From: Brachycybe producta
Taxonomy: Eukaryota; Arthropoda; Diplopoda; Playtdesmida; Andrognathidae
Assembly: GCA_036925085.1 (NCBI GenBank)
Contig: JAUPFP010000011.1
Coordinates: 1,161,001-1,225,000 of the forward strand
Length of the DNA: 64,000 nucleotides
Direction of reading: 5' to 3'
In this document: piece by piece, positions 1 through 12,610 of the stretch
Numbering within the stretch: the first letter of the stretch is position 1
Layout: each line of letters begins with the position of its first letter
Translations under genes and position numbers: made by a program
The notes under the pieces: model-generated
What the model saw: the letters and a program-made list of their open reading frames with translations, nothing else
Database searches by the model: none
Told to the model about the DNA's origin: nothing

Positions 1-70
1 TGACGTCAGACCAAGTAACAAACCCAATTAGAAGTTGATGATGTTCATAAAAGGGCTGAACAAAAGAAAT
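1..70. repeat. truncated hairpin-MITE arm at window edge
   Basis: The segment with CCAATTAGAAGTTG followed by TTCATAAAAGGGC resembles the right arm of the hairpin at 17929-18103 (CCAATTAGAAGTTGCC, then CATAAAAAGGGCGGAG). It is probably the end of a related palindromic element cut by the window start. Confidence 0.4.
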
Positions 71-229
71 TTTCATGCTGTGCACAATTGCCCGTGATAA
101 ACTGTAGTTTAATTTTGCTACTATTATCCCCTCCCCTTTTTTTATTTGAAAGAGAAAATGAGTTTTTCATTTTCTCTGGTGTGCGCATGCGCGTCGTTCT
201 TTTTTTTTTTTTTACACATTTCAGTTAAA

Positions 230-515
230 TTTCAGTTTCTCCCTCCCCCTTTTCCCCCCTCCACGTTTCTCTCACTCTCCTCCCCACCCTTTCCAACCTT
301 ATCCCCCTCTCCAATTTAATATCATTGGGATTTTGGGTAGGGAGTGTGCAACATATAGTTGACCTTGAGAAAAAAAAAGCCGTTCATTTATTCATTTATA
401 TTACATTTATATAAATTCCGACGTGCTTCAAGGTTTTTGTCTTTGTTTGTACAGTGTTAGGTCAGACAGACAAAGTCGGGGCTTAATATATAGGCCTATA
501 TAATTTTACTGTACT
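230..515 (-). mobile_element. fragment of hAT-like element, inverted copy of 22905-23165
   Basis: The pyrimidine-rich stretch, the phrase CTCCAATTTAATATCAT, the A-run with CGTTCATTTATTCATTTA, and AATTCCGACGTGCTT all recur in reverse complement at about 22905-23165. That copy lies inside an element with CAGGGGCGTAGCTAG-type ends. The ends of this copy are not visible, so only an internal fragment is called. Confidence 0.6.
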
Positions 516-1388
516 GAAAACATAGTAACAAGTTTTAAACGTTTGCAAACGCGCGCAAATAATGGATGAGCAGTTCATTTTTTATTATTCTGCAGTTTTA
601 AGAAGAGCGAAATTAAGAAACAAGAGTGTTTTAGAGACCATAAGGGTAGCTGAATAACTTAGGGTATTTTTCATGTTTGACGTTATCTTTCAAAATAAAC
701 TTTTTGGAAACAAAAATTAAAATTCGTTTGCTAATAGATATATAATTTGGTCATTTTCAAACTGGCAGAATGTTTTTGATTAGTCGATTAGCCTGTAAGC
801 AGGTGATTGTACAGCTTTTTCGACTTATGTCGTGCTTTCTATGCAACTTTCTTCAACCAAAACACAAAATTAAATTCAATATTTATGCACGAAAAATATC
901 GGTTAGTAGAAAACCTATTTTTCAGGCAAAATAAATAAAAAATATTTCAAATCCTTTTTAAAAACACGAGAAACCACTGGTGACACAACTTGTAATTGAA
1001 CTTAATGTAAATTTTTTAACTTAAAATAAACTTCAACTAAGCCTTAATATGCTTTAACTTCTAACTTTTAAGCTAATGCATAAGAAATCTTTTAGAAATA
1101 CGGCCATAAATAACTTTTACCTGAACACCATTAATTTTCCATGTTTAATTAAAAGTAATTAATTAAATTTTTGTTTATTTTCAGATTACAATTTGGAATC
1201 ATGGGTCCATTTTGCTTAAATTTGGGTTAGAGGGGTTAATTAGAATACTTTTTTTTTTCTTCTGTTTTGTCTTATTGTCTTAACTGTCTTTGTTTTGTGT
1301 GTGTGCAAATGTTATTTTTAAATTATGTATGAATTGTTGAAGCATTTATTTTTAAAAATCGTTTTCCCCCTAGTGTTTTTAACTTTTC
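516..1388. other. no gene seen
   Basis: AT-rich sequence with stops in all frames and no convincing exon. No terminal inverted repeat pair was found. Confidence 0.5.
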
Positions 1389-2329
1389 CCGGCCTGGGGT
1401 TGGCTAATGTTCAACCCTGGGCCCATTATTTTAAATTGGGGCTATAAAAATTTGGCATTTAAAGGGTTTGGTTTCTTGGTGTCCATTTTTTATTGTTTTA
1501 ATTTGGGTTAAATGTCAACTTAATGATTTTTTGTTCATTGTTATTCGACCTGGAGTTGGCTAATGTTCAACCCTGGGACAATTATAAATGGGAATGTCTG
1601 ATAAAATCTGACGTTTAAGGGTTTGGTTTTTTTTGGATTCCATTTTACTTGTATTTTGGTTAAACAATTTTTTAAAAAATGTTTTTCATGGCTTTTCGCT
1701 TTTCTGGCCTGGGGTTGGCTAATGTTCAGTCCTGTGCCTATGATTACTAATTGTGAAAGATAAACAAATCTGGCATTAAAGTGGGAGTTGTTTTTTTTTT
1801 TGGATCCATTATTAAATTTCTTGTAATTATAAATTGTAATTGGTTACCATTGGCTTTTTGATTTGGACCTTGTGTTGGCTAATGTTCAACCTGGGCTCAT
1901 GATAACAAATTGGGTATGACAAAAAAAACATGGAAATAAATGGGGTTCAGTTTGTAATTTGGGTTTTTTTATGTCCATTTCTAGAAGTGGGTTTTCTAAT
2001 TTTCAACCCTGGAACATGGTACTGAGTATTTAAGGGTTTGATTTTTTTCAAGTCCTGGGTGTTCACTTTTTGACCTGGAGTTGGCTAATGATCAATTCTG
2101 GCCCACGATTACAAATTACAGGGAATGTAAGATGAAAACTGGCAATTTAAATGGGGTTTGTTTTTAAGCCCATTTCACATGTTCTGTGTTTGTTGTTGAA
2201 TGTCCTTTGTGATACTTTTCTTATTAAAATTTTAAATTGTTAGTGTTCAATTTCCAAAACAGTATTGTGTGTTGTTTCCCTGGCTCTTTGCTAAGCAACC
2301 TGGGGTTGGCTAACGTTCAACCTCGGGGC
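1389..2329 (+). repeat. degenerate ~160-bp tandem repeat array
   Basis: Seven copies of a core close to CCTGGGGTTGGCTAATGTTC start near 1392, 1548, 1705, 1865, 1985, 2070 and 2299. Between cores, diverged phrases such as AAAGGGTTTGGTTT and GTCCATTT recur. Spacing is irregular (about 85-230 bp), so this is an old satellite-like array. The last core lies directly before the short ORF at 2330. Confidence 0.75.
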
Positions 2330-2385
2330 ATGTCTAGGCCCGAAACTTCGAAACATGCAGAGCCGAAGACGACTCCGGATAAACC
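2330..2385 (+). CDS. possible short 5' coding exon (hypothetical)
   Basis: An ATG is followed by 18 codons, reading MSRPETSKHAEPKTTPDK plus two bases, and then a consensus donor GTAAGT. The exon is locally CpG-richer than its surroundings, and the peptide is hydrophilic and rich in Lys, Pro and Thr. It begins immediately after the last core of the 160-bp array. No matching acceptor exon was identified on the plus strand, and no promoter element was recognised. It could be a real first exon, part of a repeat-derived transcript, or chance. Confidence 0.28.
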
Positions 2386-3850
2386 GTAAGTACTCAAAAT
2401 TCCTTATCGAAATGGCTTTCTCTGCGAAAGTGTTCACATTCTGAATTAAGAGTGGAAACTTCAGAAACCAGAGAAATTACCATTTCGAATTTTTCAAAGC
2501 GAGTCCAGAGACCTCAAAGGAGACATGCTCGCATAGTAGCACAAACCCGACCGGTTCGCACCCTGGAACCGTGATTGTTTATCCTTAAATTAAATTTATA
2601 TTCTGATCCGCTACTTGTGAGTGTGCGTATTTTAGCTCTATACTTATTCGTGCTTTTATGTTGTGTTGTCCCGTGGTAAGCTACTAACAGTTAAATCTGG
2701 ATGTGGTGATGAAGTTCTGTAATGCACACTTCTGTTGTTGGTAGCTATGGCATAGTTGAGGTAGGTGTTGCAAATTGCAATATTTTTTGTTTGTGTTTGT
2801 CTCTTAAATGTTAAGTTTCATTGCACTACTGACGTTATTGTTTCGGCACGAACGACGAAAGTTACGAAACTTCCCAATCCTACATTTTCCTTCCCTTCCA
2901 GATCCCAGCTTCAGCTGTGTGTCATTCAGTGTGTTCAGTTGGAGCTTGTTTTTGATGGTTTTTTGAACAAAAATCTAGAGTTCCCACTAGATTCGGGTTC
3001 TGTCACAAAATCGTCACAAATATACATATATTCCGTAAATATTCGTAATCGTTGTCGGATTTTTAAAGTTTCTTCGTAAACCTTTGAAAAACGACTTTCG
3101 ATAAATGATCGGAGAAATGTACTCCACACCCTTCCGACGGTAGCTTTTATTATAGTATATTTATATAAATTATTCGCTTATATATTAACGGCGTTTTAAT
3201 ATATGCGGAAATTTTTATAAATATACCAAGCTATAATTAAAATCTGCTGTTAGTTCTTGCTAACTGAAACAGACTTCGATTCGTTATATACAGGTATCTA
3301 TAGAAAATAAATCAAATCTCCGGTCTCGATTTGTGGCTTGCAACCTAGTCGCACTCACTCCTGTGGTGTAAACAAGAACACGACATTCGTTGTAAACATA
3401 TTGTTACATTTTTGGGATCGGTGGGGTAATTTTGGTTGTGGTTTGGGGTGACCCCGGGAGTGTTAGTGTTAGGTTCTTAGTGGGTTTGGGTGTAGGATGC
3501 TCTTCGTCTTCGAATTTTGCTTCTACGTGCGTTTCTGCATTGTTTTCCGCGTTTAGCTTGAAACCGTAATTTAAGCTGTTTAAGCTTTGGTACGGTTTCA
3601 AGTTGAGATTACGAAGGACCAGGGTATCCTTCGATAGTCTCCTAATTTTGTTACTAATGTGAATTTTTTTTTATTGTATTTTCAGAAATTGTATTAGATT
3701 GTATTTTTGTACTTTTATTTTTTTAAATAAAATTCTGCTGCTGCTGTTGTTGTTGTTTATTTATTAATGCAACTTTTAATGCTATATGTAAAGTGTATAA
3801 TTAATGAATGTATGCACTTTTTTTTACTTGAACGTTAATTTTTCTTTAAG
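2386..3850. other. no recognised gene
   Basis: Short open frames at 2765-3129 and 3404-3601 have no recognisable domain and no good splice or start context. They are not supported as genes. Confidence 0.4.
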
Positions 3851-3949
3851 ACTATTTTCAGATTAGGAAAATTAATTCATTGGATTTGTGTGGGTCTCAT
3901 TAAAACAAGGTTTGTATTTGGTTATTGCAATAATTTTTCAGCTTTAGAA

Positions 3950-4930
3950 GTTGATAAACTTTTTTCTCATAACTTCAGATGGCTTTTTTAGTCAATTTTG
4001 TTTGGTCAATAGTTGCGTTTGCAACTCGGCAATGTCAAGAGGTCGAATTGTGGAATCTCTTCAGGTCTAGGGAGTTCTACTTTTTAATGAGGTATGTTCA
4101 ATTTAAGTAACACTTAATCCAGATTTAAAGAGTTTCCTTCATTTTTTTTAATCTCTTTCAATCACTCCGTTTTTGGTAAATAGTTGGTTTGGCAAACTCA
4201 TCACTTCCGCTCAGATCAAAGTTCTTCGTGTCTTGCAGTTTCTACTTTTTATTCAGGTATATTCTGTTTAAAAATGATTAATTTTGAATTTTATTAATAA
4301 TCGGTAGTGATTGTGCCTTGAACTTAACCTAAAATTGATTTTATTTTTTTGTGTAGTATCTGTGGTTTGGTTTTCATTACTTTCCATTGCCTAATCTTCT
4401 GAATGCCATATGGTATGTGTCCCCTTTCATCTAACCATTAAGTTTTCTAACCCTCAAAAGTTGAAATTGATTTTTTTTCAAGCTTCTTGGCGGCCTTAAG
4501 CTGTTTTTCAAAGGTAAAATGTCAATTGTTCAAAAGTTTGAATTTTTCAGTAAATGAAATTAATGTATATATACTGGTTTAGTTTTTCCGTTTCTATTGT
4601 CGCCATGACATCTCGATCGTGTGTATTGCTGGTATTCCTCAACTTTGCAGTGTCTACTTGTTTTGATGGTAACATTTTGTTTTGAAATGCTTGAATTCAT
4701 CATGACTGGAATGACATTTTAAACATTTTTTTCTGCATAATATTAGAAATGCTTTTATTTGGAAAACTTGTGATTGTGAGGTAAATTAATAAAAAAATGA
4801 CATGGAAGTGGTCAGTCTTTGGAGGCCGTGAAGTCTGGATTTTTTGTCAATTCCTCTTAATGAATGATCTACTGATCTCGACTGGATTCGCTGAGCATTT
4901 TGGCTGTTCTATTTCTCTATAATAGTAGGC
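3950..4930 (+). repeat. diverged ~180-400-bp spaced repeats
   Basis: Related segments at about 4010-4090, 4185-4262, 4350-4415 and 4595-4680 share a phrase like AGTTTCTACTTTTTA followed by GAGGTATGTTC or a variant. The copies are strongly diverged and interrupted. Confidence 0.4.
4605..4668 (+). CDS. possible signal-peptide exon (low confidence)
   Basis: An ATG in fair context (TCGCCATGA) opens MTSRSCVLLVFLNFAVSTC and runs to a potential donor GTAACA, ending in phase 1. The hydrophobic run looks like a secretory signal. Against it, the segment is one copy of a diverged local repeat, the other copies are not open, and no downstream exon was found. It may be chance. Confidence 0.2.
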
Positions 4931-5472
4931 TAATAAGATTTTGTTATACAATATTCATTTCATTTTATAAACTGAACTTATTTTTAATTGTGTAAATATT
5001 CGGAAAGAAACTTGTTTTAAATTTTGTTTCTTAAATTGAAACATTTCTTACTAATTATAAACGCTGAAGTTTGCATAAACTATGCAACATTTTGGTTTGA
5101 CTGATACAATGTCAACAATGTTAGTTTTAATAACAATTTTTTAAAAAGGTGCTTAAACATAATTTCACGTATTTATAAACATAAACATTTGATAAGAGAA
5201 ATTCTACAGTTTCTTAAACCAAATTGCTTTCTCATTTTAATGAGGTTTATAGCTTCATGCAATTAATAGTAATTTTACTATATAATATACATTATATGTG
5301 CATAAAATGATCAATTGCATATTTTGAGCTTTTATTCTATAATTGCAGTAATAAATTTTTGCAGACAAATTTGCAGATTTTTTAATTTTTCTATGCATAA
5401 AAACTTTGGCCTTAATTACTATGAAATAGGTTATATATTGGCGATCACACTGTCTTTATTCCTCGAGGTTAC

Positions 5473-5593
<121 letters not shown>

Positions 5594-5599
5594 AAATTA

Positions 5600-6640
5600 T
5601 GTGATAGAAAAAATGAGTGAAATTGGCACTGAAGAAATTGTGTTCTGGATTTTGAATTTGGCTTCCATGTGGGTTATTTGATTATTGCATTTATGCAGAG
5701 TTCATGGTTAATTGGTGTGGGTTTAGTTTGTGATACACTAAGTTGAATTTGTGCCCATGGTGAGGGCTCTTGATGGTTTATTGACATTCTGCCTGCTGAC
5801 CTTTTTTTGTTGGTCCTTAGCCTGCAATGAGGGCTTCTGATGGTCTTAAATTTCTATCTGCAGTTTTCTTGTAAAAGTTTACTGATTTTGTTCCTGCAGT
5901 GGGCTAGTGATCTACATTTTGGGCTTTTATTTTCTTGCTGCAGTCGTTTTGTGCTAGTATACTGTGTGCAGTTTACTCATATTTTGCAAATTTATTTCAT
6001 TCTTATTGGTAAAATTGAACGTATAATAGTTGTAATTTTTTTTATTTACATTGGGGGAACTCAGGGTTGTGATAAATCTGCTGCTGTGTTGGGTTGATTT
6101 GTAAAATGTGTTACTGTTCATTGTTGCATGTTATTGTCTTTCTATTTTCATTTTTAACAATTCCAAACACTCCATTATAAACATAAATTAGATATTTACG
6201 TTTTCAAGCTTTTATTTTTTTTCTACTTATCTCTCCCTCTACAGGATATTTATATTATGAAAACATAGCATATGAGCATGTTACTGTAATTGATACTAAA
6301 AGTATGCTGATCATTAACGAAATGTCAAATGAGCAATCTTGAACCATATCTTAAAACAATACATTATGTAATTCCATTTATTATGTAATTGACGCCTTTG
6401 CAAACTGTTCTGTCTTTATTGAATTGTTCTAGTTATAGATTGGATTTATCAATGCATTTAACATATTTTAGATTAACTAATAAGTTTACTATAACTACTA
6501 TAATGCTGTAATCACAATTAGCTTTTACTTCAGTAACATTTGTTTATAAAAATGTTAATAAAATATTTGTAATCCAATCTTTAAAAAAACCAAACTTTTT
6601 AGAATTTATTGCAGTGATTGAAGAAACTGTTAGCGAGTTT
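5600..6640. other. no gene seen
   Basis: AT-rich sequence. The open frame at 5840-6097 lacks a recognisable domain and shows no splice support. Confidence 0.4.
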
Positions 6641-6644
6641 CATT

Positions 6645-6785
6645 AGGCAGTTCAATCCAGCACATACTACTCATTTGCCCCGCCCTTTTATTAGAAACAG
6701 CAATTTGTAATTGGTTGATATTTTTTCTGATGCTCATAAAAGTGCGCAGGTCAAATGAATAATAGTATGTGCTGGGTTCAAACGC
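6645..6785. mobile_element. short palindromic MITE
   Basis: Left arm TTCAATCCAGCACATACTA pairs with right arm TAGTATGTGCTGGGTTCAA. Inside are CGCCCTTTTATTAG and CTCATAAAAGTGCGC, recalling the hairpin at 17929-18103, so the two may belong to one hairpin superfamily. Confidence 0.6.
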
Positions 6786-6985
6786 GTGTTAGACCGCTTT
6801 TAGTACTACACTAGTGTTGGACAACGAAAAATAGAATATTTTTTTGTTTGGGGCTACTTTTTTGTGGACGACTATAATTTAGTATTAAATTAGTTAATTT
6901 TCTTGTGTAATATTTAATGATTAATATGGCTAATACATAGTTGTAAATAGTGGATAACATTTTATATTAAGACTGTGAATAATAA

Positions 6986-7739
6986 CCTAAGGAGCTATAT
7001 CACAAAATTACTTCAAAAAGTCTCCGTTGTGTACTACCATCGTTTTTATATTGAGCCCATAGACCCGATGTTAAAAAAGAAACTAATTTTTAAAAGGCAC
7101 AATGGCGGTAATGTTTATTTTTCTTATTGAAAGTTGTCCAATTTTGATTGTTCAAAGTGCAATGGACATCTTAAATATATGCTATCTAGTGATAGAATCA
7201 TAAAATGGCAAGTGGTAAGTGCGCTTCTATTCTTAAAAATATTTCCAAAATCGCGAATTTTTATCATTACGTTAAACTCCATTGATTATGCACTCCTAAG
7301 GGAAAAAAATCCATTAAAATGTTGGTAAAATACCTAAAATATTTTTTTAAAAAAACCACTAGTAAACCAGTGAAGCCAACACATTGGCGCTCGTGCTGGT
7401 TTTTTTTTCTGGGTTTTTAAAATTATTTTAGGTGTTTTTCCCACGCAAGTGTATTCAATGGAGTGTAACAAGTTACAAATTTGCGATTTTAAAATTTTTC
7501 TTTAAATAAAGCACATTTAACATTTTTTTTGTGTTCTGTAAAACTAGATAAACATATTTAAAGTGCACATTGCATTTTGAACTTTCAAAATTGGACAACT
7601 TTAAATATGAAAAGGAAATATATTCCCACCACTGTTTTAAAAATTAACGTTTTTTCTTTAACATATAGGGTCTATTGGCTCAATATAAAAACAATGCTTA
7701 ACTCTTGAAGTAATTTTGCAATGTTATACTCTTAAACGG
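6986..7739. mobile_element. palindromic MITE, ~750 bp
   Basis: The left end (ACAAAATTACTTCAA, then TTTTTATATTGAGCC, then ATAGACCC) is repeated in inverse at the right end (GGGTCTATTGGCTCAATA, then TTGAAGTAATTTTGC). Internal segments around 7130-7180 and 7565-7610 are also inverted copies (AAAGTTGTCCAATTTTGA and its complement). It has no coding capacity. A half copy appears at about 33020-33250. Confidence 0.65.
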
Positions 7740-7961
7740 TTTTTACTGTATTTGAACATTCGGCGTGTATTGTAATTAAAACATTCAAAAACTCATTTAA
7801 ATATATAAAAAGTAATGGACAATATTGATTTATATTTCAGTGACTTTGTCTTTATTGAGTTTTATTGGTTTATTTCGGTAAAATTGAAAATAGTTCAATT
7901 ACATTTTCTTGCAATATTTGTTGGTTACATATCGTTTTTTTATTACGAATTGGAACATGCT

Positions 7962-8363
7962 TTATGGATTGTGTTCGTTATTATTCCCATGACCACCACT
8001 AAATTTTCCACTAGTTATAAGTTTTATTGCAATTTTAAAAAATTGGATACATGCTTTTACCATAACTTTAGATAGATGTTTTACAAGCCATTTGATACAT
8101 TTTTTCAAAAAACTTACAATGAATTTCTTAATTTCTTTACTTTTACCATGACTGTCATACCCACTGTCACCATCGACTTGTACATCACCTTCGGCTTGTA
8201 CGTCACCTTCGGCTTGTACATCACCATTGTCGGGTTCACTGCTTTGGCGCTTGATGAGGTCAACGTGATAGACTTCTCGTTTGAATCTGTCACTGTCCTT
8301 TAGTTCTTCATATACTTTGTTTTCAAAACCCATTGACTTTTCTTCATTTTCAGCAAAAACAAT
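7962..8363 (-). CDS. gene A exon 2: secreted cationic amphipathic-helix precursor
   Basis: The exon begins after acceptor TTTAG at 8364 and encodes 133 residues to the stop. Joined in phase 0 to 13130-13192, it gives a 154-aa precursor. The signal peptide probably ends after IVFA (residue 25). An acidic/basic propeptide follows with Lys-Arg sites at residues 49-50 and 59-60, the second followed by Gln. Residues about 68-87 contain three GDVQAE-like hexapeptides encoded by an 18-bp tandem repeat. Residues about 95-141 form a strongly cationic amphipathic segment with some 13 Lys, one Glu, one Trp and Cys at 110 and 126 (C-x15-C). The tail is Gly/Asn/His-rich. Small secreted precursors that pair an acidic stretch with a Lys-rich helix are typical of membrane-active antimicrobial or cytolytic peptides; that role is inferred here. 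No family is recognised. A possible poly(A) signal (AATAAA, minus strand) lies at 7939-7944. Confidence 0.8.
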   Translation of the reverse strand: MVFAENEEKSMGFENKVYEELKDSDRFKREVYHVDLIKRQSSEPDNGDVQAEGDVQAEGDVQVDGDSGYDSHGKSKEIKKFIVSFLKKCIKWLVKHLSKVMVKACIQFFKIAIKLITSGKFSGGHGNNNEHNP

Positions 8364-9112
8364 CTAAACATATTAATAGATTAGATAAACATTTATCTAA
8401 TTGCTAATTTCATTATTTTTTGGAGGATTTTATTTTTTTAATAATTGAAGCCATTGCTAGAACAGTATTCTAAGTGACAATTTTAAATTTGTCAGCAAAA
8501 ACACAAAAACTACTGTCAAGTAATCCTATTTCACATCTGTTTTTTTAACGGAAGCTGCCATTTATAGGTTAGCAAAAAAAATTACATAAACCATTTAAAC
8601 TAAAAACCAATTTTTGTGAGTTACAACATTGTTCCAGCCATGGCTCAATTATTAAATTTAATGCAAAAATATTCAAACGTCAATTATGTCAAAAAAAAAA
8701 AAATACAACGCAAAGCTTAAAAAAGTATAACAATTCAAAACACGAAATTTGTTTAATGCAATTATTCCGTTCCCTTAAAATTCTTGTAAAATTGTATCCA
8801 CTGTATTAACAAAAAATTGCAAAGCATGTTTGGGTTACAAAAACACACAGCATGCATACCAAACCGCGCAAACTTCCAACATTCAATTTCTTTTTTGTTT
8901 ACTTTCATTTTTTGTTTGTTTTTGGCATAGGCCTATTTCATATTATAATTCAAAGAACTTCATTTGTTAATACCATCTGTTTGGTATCTGTTTAAATGCA
9001 ATATTTTATAGAGTGTGGTACGTCTGTGAACCTCTTGAGGTATATTATGCGGGATGATTTTAGTTCGTACATAGAGTATTTCTTATTTTAATAGTTATGC
9101 ATTTATTTTGAA

Positions 9113-10718
9113 CTAGAAGGAAAGCCCATCTTCGACGGGTGTTCATATTTATATAGGCACACCCCAGAAATTGGGTATAACATGAGTTACACCTGAAATT
9201 TACAACATAAAGAAAGCATCTTATACAGTGTTATAAATTTTCTGCTAGGCAGAAAATCTTTTCTTACAAAGGTAAATGTTAAAAACTGGAAAATGTCCAT
9301 TTATATAATTAAATATAGCTGCACTAATGAACTTCTATTAATTATTGTGACAAAATAACATGCTGAACACAACAGTAACATTTAAATTAATAAAGTATAT
9401 GACTGTCCTGATGTTTTATAATGTGCTTTCTACATACTTTAAACAATATTTATAAGCAAAGTTACAGAACTTCTGCCCTGAAGCAGTTAAAAAGGCACTT
9501 TTCAGCTCTGTGGCTGTAGTATAATCATGGCAATCTGCTTAATCATTATGTACAATAATGTCCCAAAAGTTCTCTGTAGGATTTAAGTCTGGGTTAAATG
9601 CTGGCCATTTGAGTGGTGATATTTTGCTTTTGTAACCAATTCAATCCTTAGGTTACCGGACCGAAATATTGTATTTTCATGCTCAGATACTAAGCTAACA
9701 CTAGGGAATCGACTTTGGTCAATTAGTAACCACTCCATAACAGTGTCTGATAATACACATTATTTTTTTGTTGTTGAAATGAAGGCAAAGCTACTAATTG
9801 CAAGAGGCACTAAACACTTCTCATGTTGTTAGGCTCCCACCACCAAAATTTCTGAAGGGAAAACAAATTCAATCTCGATGATCTTGACAGTTTTTCATTT
9901 CTTTCATATTGAAAGGATGTGAGGAAAAAACCACCAAATTATTCTAAATAAAATTTTGGCAGTAGGTGAGCCTAACCATATAGGAAACATTTAGTGTCTT
10001 CGGAACAAGCAGCTTAAGTTTTTGAAACGCATACCTTTGGATTTATTTCAACCAAAACAAATACCACTGATCATCACACAATGTTAGAAAGGTATGTACT
10101 TTCATAAAACATCGACTCCCTAGCATTAGTTTAATATCCCTGCAAGAAAGTGCACCAGTTTGCTCCAGTAACCAAAAGAATGAATGGTTACGAAACCAAA
10201 ATATCACCACTCTCAAATAGTCGACGTGTTCCCCCAACTTAAATCCTATAGAAAACATTTGGGACATCATCATACAGAATGATTAAGCAGATTGTCATGA
10301 TTATAATACATTAGCAGAGCTCAAAAGTGCCATTTTAGCAGTTTAGTTGCTTCAGGGTAGAATTTCTGTAAATATTCTTAAAAATGTTGGTTAATGTAGA
10401 AAAGAATGTTTAAGTTATAAAACATCAGGACAGTTGTATACTTTATTAATTTTAATGTTACTGTTGTGTTCAGCATGTAATTTTGTATTATTTGTAGAAG
10501 TTCATTAGTGCAGCTATCTTTAATTATAAAATGGGCATTTTCCAGTTTTTAATTTTTACCTTTGTAAGAAAAGATTTTCTGCCTAGCAGAAAATTTATAA
10601 TACTGTATAAAATGCTTTCTTTATGTTGTAAATTTCAGGTGTAACTCATGTTATAACCAATTTCTGGGGTGTGCCTATATAAATATGAACACCCGTCGAA
10701 GATGGGCTTTCCTTCTAG
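9113..10718. mobile_element. palindromic Tc1-like element, older copy
   Basis: Ends CTAGAAGGAAAGCCCATC and its inverse (GATGGGCTTTCCTTCTAG) enclose long inverted arms. Both arms carry remnants of the 3' part of a Tc1/mariner transposase. The right arm encodes a diverged catalytic tail resembling NITTL..., NPIENIWDI, and the left arm carries the same region in reverse. Arm order matches the 1.56-kb elements at 28491-30051 and 61301-62864, but this copy is more decayed and has an extra ~35-bp outer terminus. It has no intact transposase. Confidence 0.8.
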
Positions 10719-10903
10719 TTAAAGAATAAAGTTTAGTAATACACTAGTACTGTAAATCCAGCAATGCACCTTGCACAAAAGAAAAAAAAAACTAACTTAA
10801 GCAAATAGTTGTATACTGGACTATAAGCAAGAATTGCTATAGAGAAATACAGTATTTCTTGCTATACCCATAGTAAATACATGTAGGAGGTAAAATGTGG
10901 AAG

Positions 10904-11472
10904 CACTTAAGAGACCATGACCTCCTGAAAATTCTTTTCAAAATATTCTTAAGAATTATTCAATGATTTCCAAAACAATTTTTAAAATTTAAAATAAGTG
11001 ATTAATATAATTTAAAAAATTAAAAATTAGTTCACTTCATATAAATGAGCTTTATCAGATAGATGCGCCACCAAACAATAGACTAGACATCGGCAACAAA
11101 CCCCCCAAAGTCGACTCTTCTACTCGAATTCTGATGTGTTGTCACCAGCTCACATTACTTTCATTTCAAAGTATATTTCAATTATTCCACGTGGAGGGTT
11201 GTATTGAGTTGAATATATCAATTCTTATATTTTTATTAAGGAATTCTGGAAATGTGAGGTGACAACATTTGCCACAAAAATGGGGGGGGGACTACGGGAC
11301 TTTCGTTTTTCAAAATATAAAATGGCGTCGGTTGGTGATTTTGGAAAAGTCACTTCATTTTAAAGTTTTTTATGGTTTTATTGACTTAATTTAAAAATCG
11401 TTTTGACAATCGTTGGGTAAGTCTTGACAATAGTTTCAAAAGAAATTTTTGGAGGTAATGGTCTCTTAAGTG
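10904..11472. mobile_element. palindromic MITE family 2, copy 1
   Basis: Left end CACTTAAGAGACCATGACCT matches the inverse of the right end (GAGGTAATGGTCTCTTAAGTG). Long subterminal sequences are also inverted. The interior, with a G-run near 11283, matches 25496-26088 in opposite orientation. Non-coding. Confidence 0.75.
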
Positions 11473-11800
11473 TACCATATATTAGTGACAATTTTGGGCA
11501 ATAAAAACTAGGAAAAATGCTCGAAATTTGAGGTCAATATATTGCGCTCCAGATAGCCACTTAAGTAGGTTATTAACAATCCATCGTATTGATTTTTCTT
11601 TTGAGTCAATTATGAGACTTATAATATTGCTTTTATGTGCACTGGAAATTCCGATATTATGTTTTAAGTTACACAGTGCATTTTTTAATTGAAAGCACAT
11701 TACTGGACTTCAATATCGTAATTTTAAATGTTATAGACGTATGAGACTGTGTCTTACTGTAAACATAAAAAGCAACATGCTACAGTGGATAGCCTAATAC

Positions 11801-12610
11801 CTTGTACACACATGAGTTATATGAATTCAAATTAATTGTGTTTAGATGAATTATACGGAATCCAATGGTTGTGTGCATTACATCAGTTACATCGTCAACC
11901 TGCGTTCGTCTCGCCTGTTATAATTTCTCTCTTTGCAATTGCGTTCAACAAGAAATACTAATGAGAACGACCCCGGCACCGTATGGAATCAGGTCTAAAT
12001 CATACACTCAGCTTAAGGCTATATCCGTCCTCAACAGGGTCTCTACACTTAAAATATAAAAACTTAAAATTGTAAAGTAGGACCTAGTCAAATACAGCTA
12101 TGAACCTTGGCTAAGAATGATCAAAAATTTAAATTTTATTTATGTTTGTTTGGGCATTGCGCAAGAGCCGATTTTCATGAAATGTCACACACACCTTATG
12201 GCAAAACTACATAACTTGTTTTTCTTGTTTTAATTTTTTGAATAAGAAAAAAATTCAATAAATTCAATAAGAAAAGCAAGTAAGTTATGTAGTTTTGACA
12301 ATATGTACATACATAAGTTAAATGAATTCAAATTACTTGTGTTTAGGTGAATTATACGAAATCCAGTTAAGGGCGTGAACCAAATAAAAATTGACAATAT
12401 TATTATTTTAAATTGAAATACTAAATCAATATCTTTGTCAATAGTTTATATATTATATTTAAGTATTAACTAAATATTTTCAGATTATTAACTGAATAAT
12501 TTGAATTCGACATGTTTGTTTGCCCTTCACAGGGTTCTGTAGAACACATTTATTATTTAAATGCATTTAAATGATCAGGTGTGTACTAGGTATAAGTTCA
12601 TTATATGTTA
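11801..12610 (+). repeat. LTR fragment plus segment duplicated at 19.6-20.97 kb
   Basis: 11864-12052 matches the downstream half of the LTR at 19285 (phrases TCGTCAACCTGCGTTCGTC and GAACGACCCCGGCAC). 12010-12600 is closely similar to 20401-20960. 11801-11862 is itself a second copy of 12303-12370 (GAATTCAAATTA, then GTGTTTAG). This is a partial LTR with flanks copied at two places in the window. Confidence 0.75.

Noticed and set aside
2500-2580. tRNA-like sequence containing GGTTCGCACCC
   Set aside because: No consistent T-arm, acceptor stem or anticodon stem could be paired.
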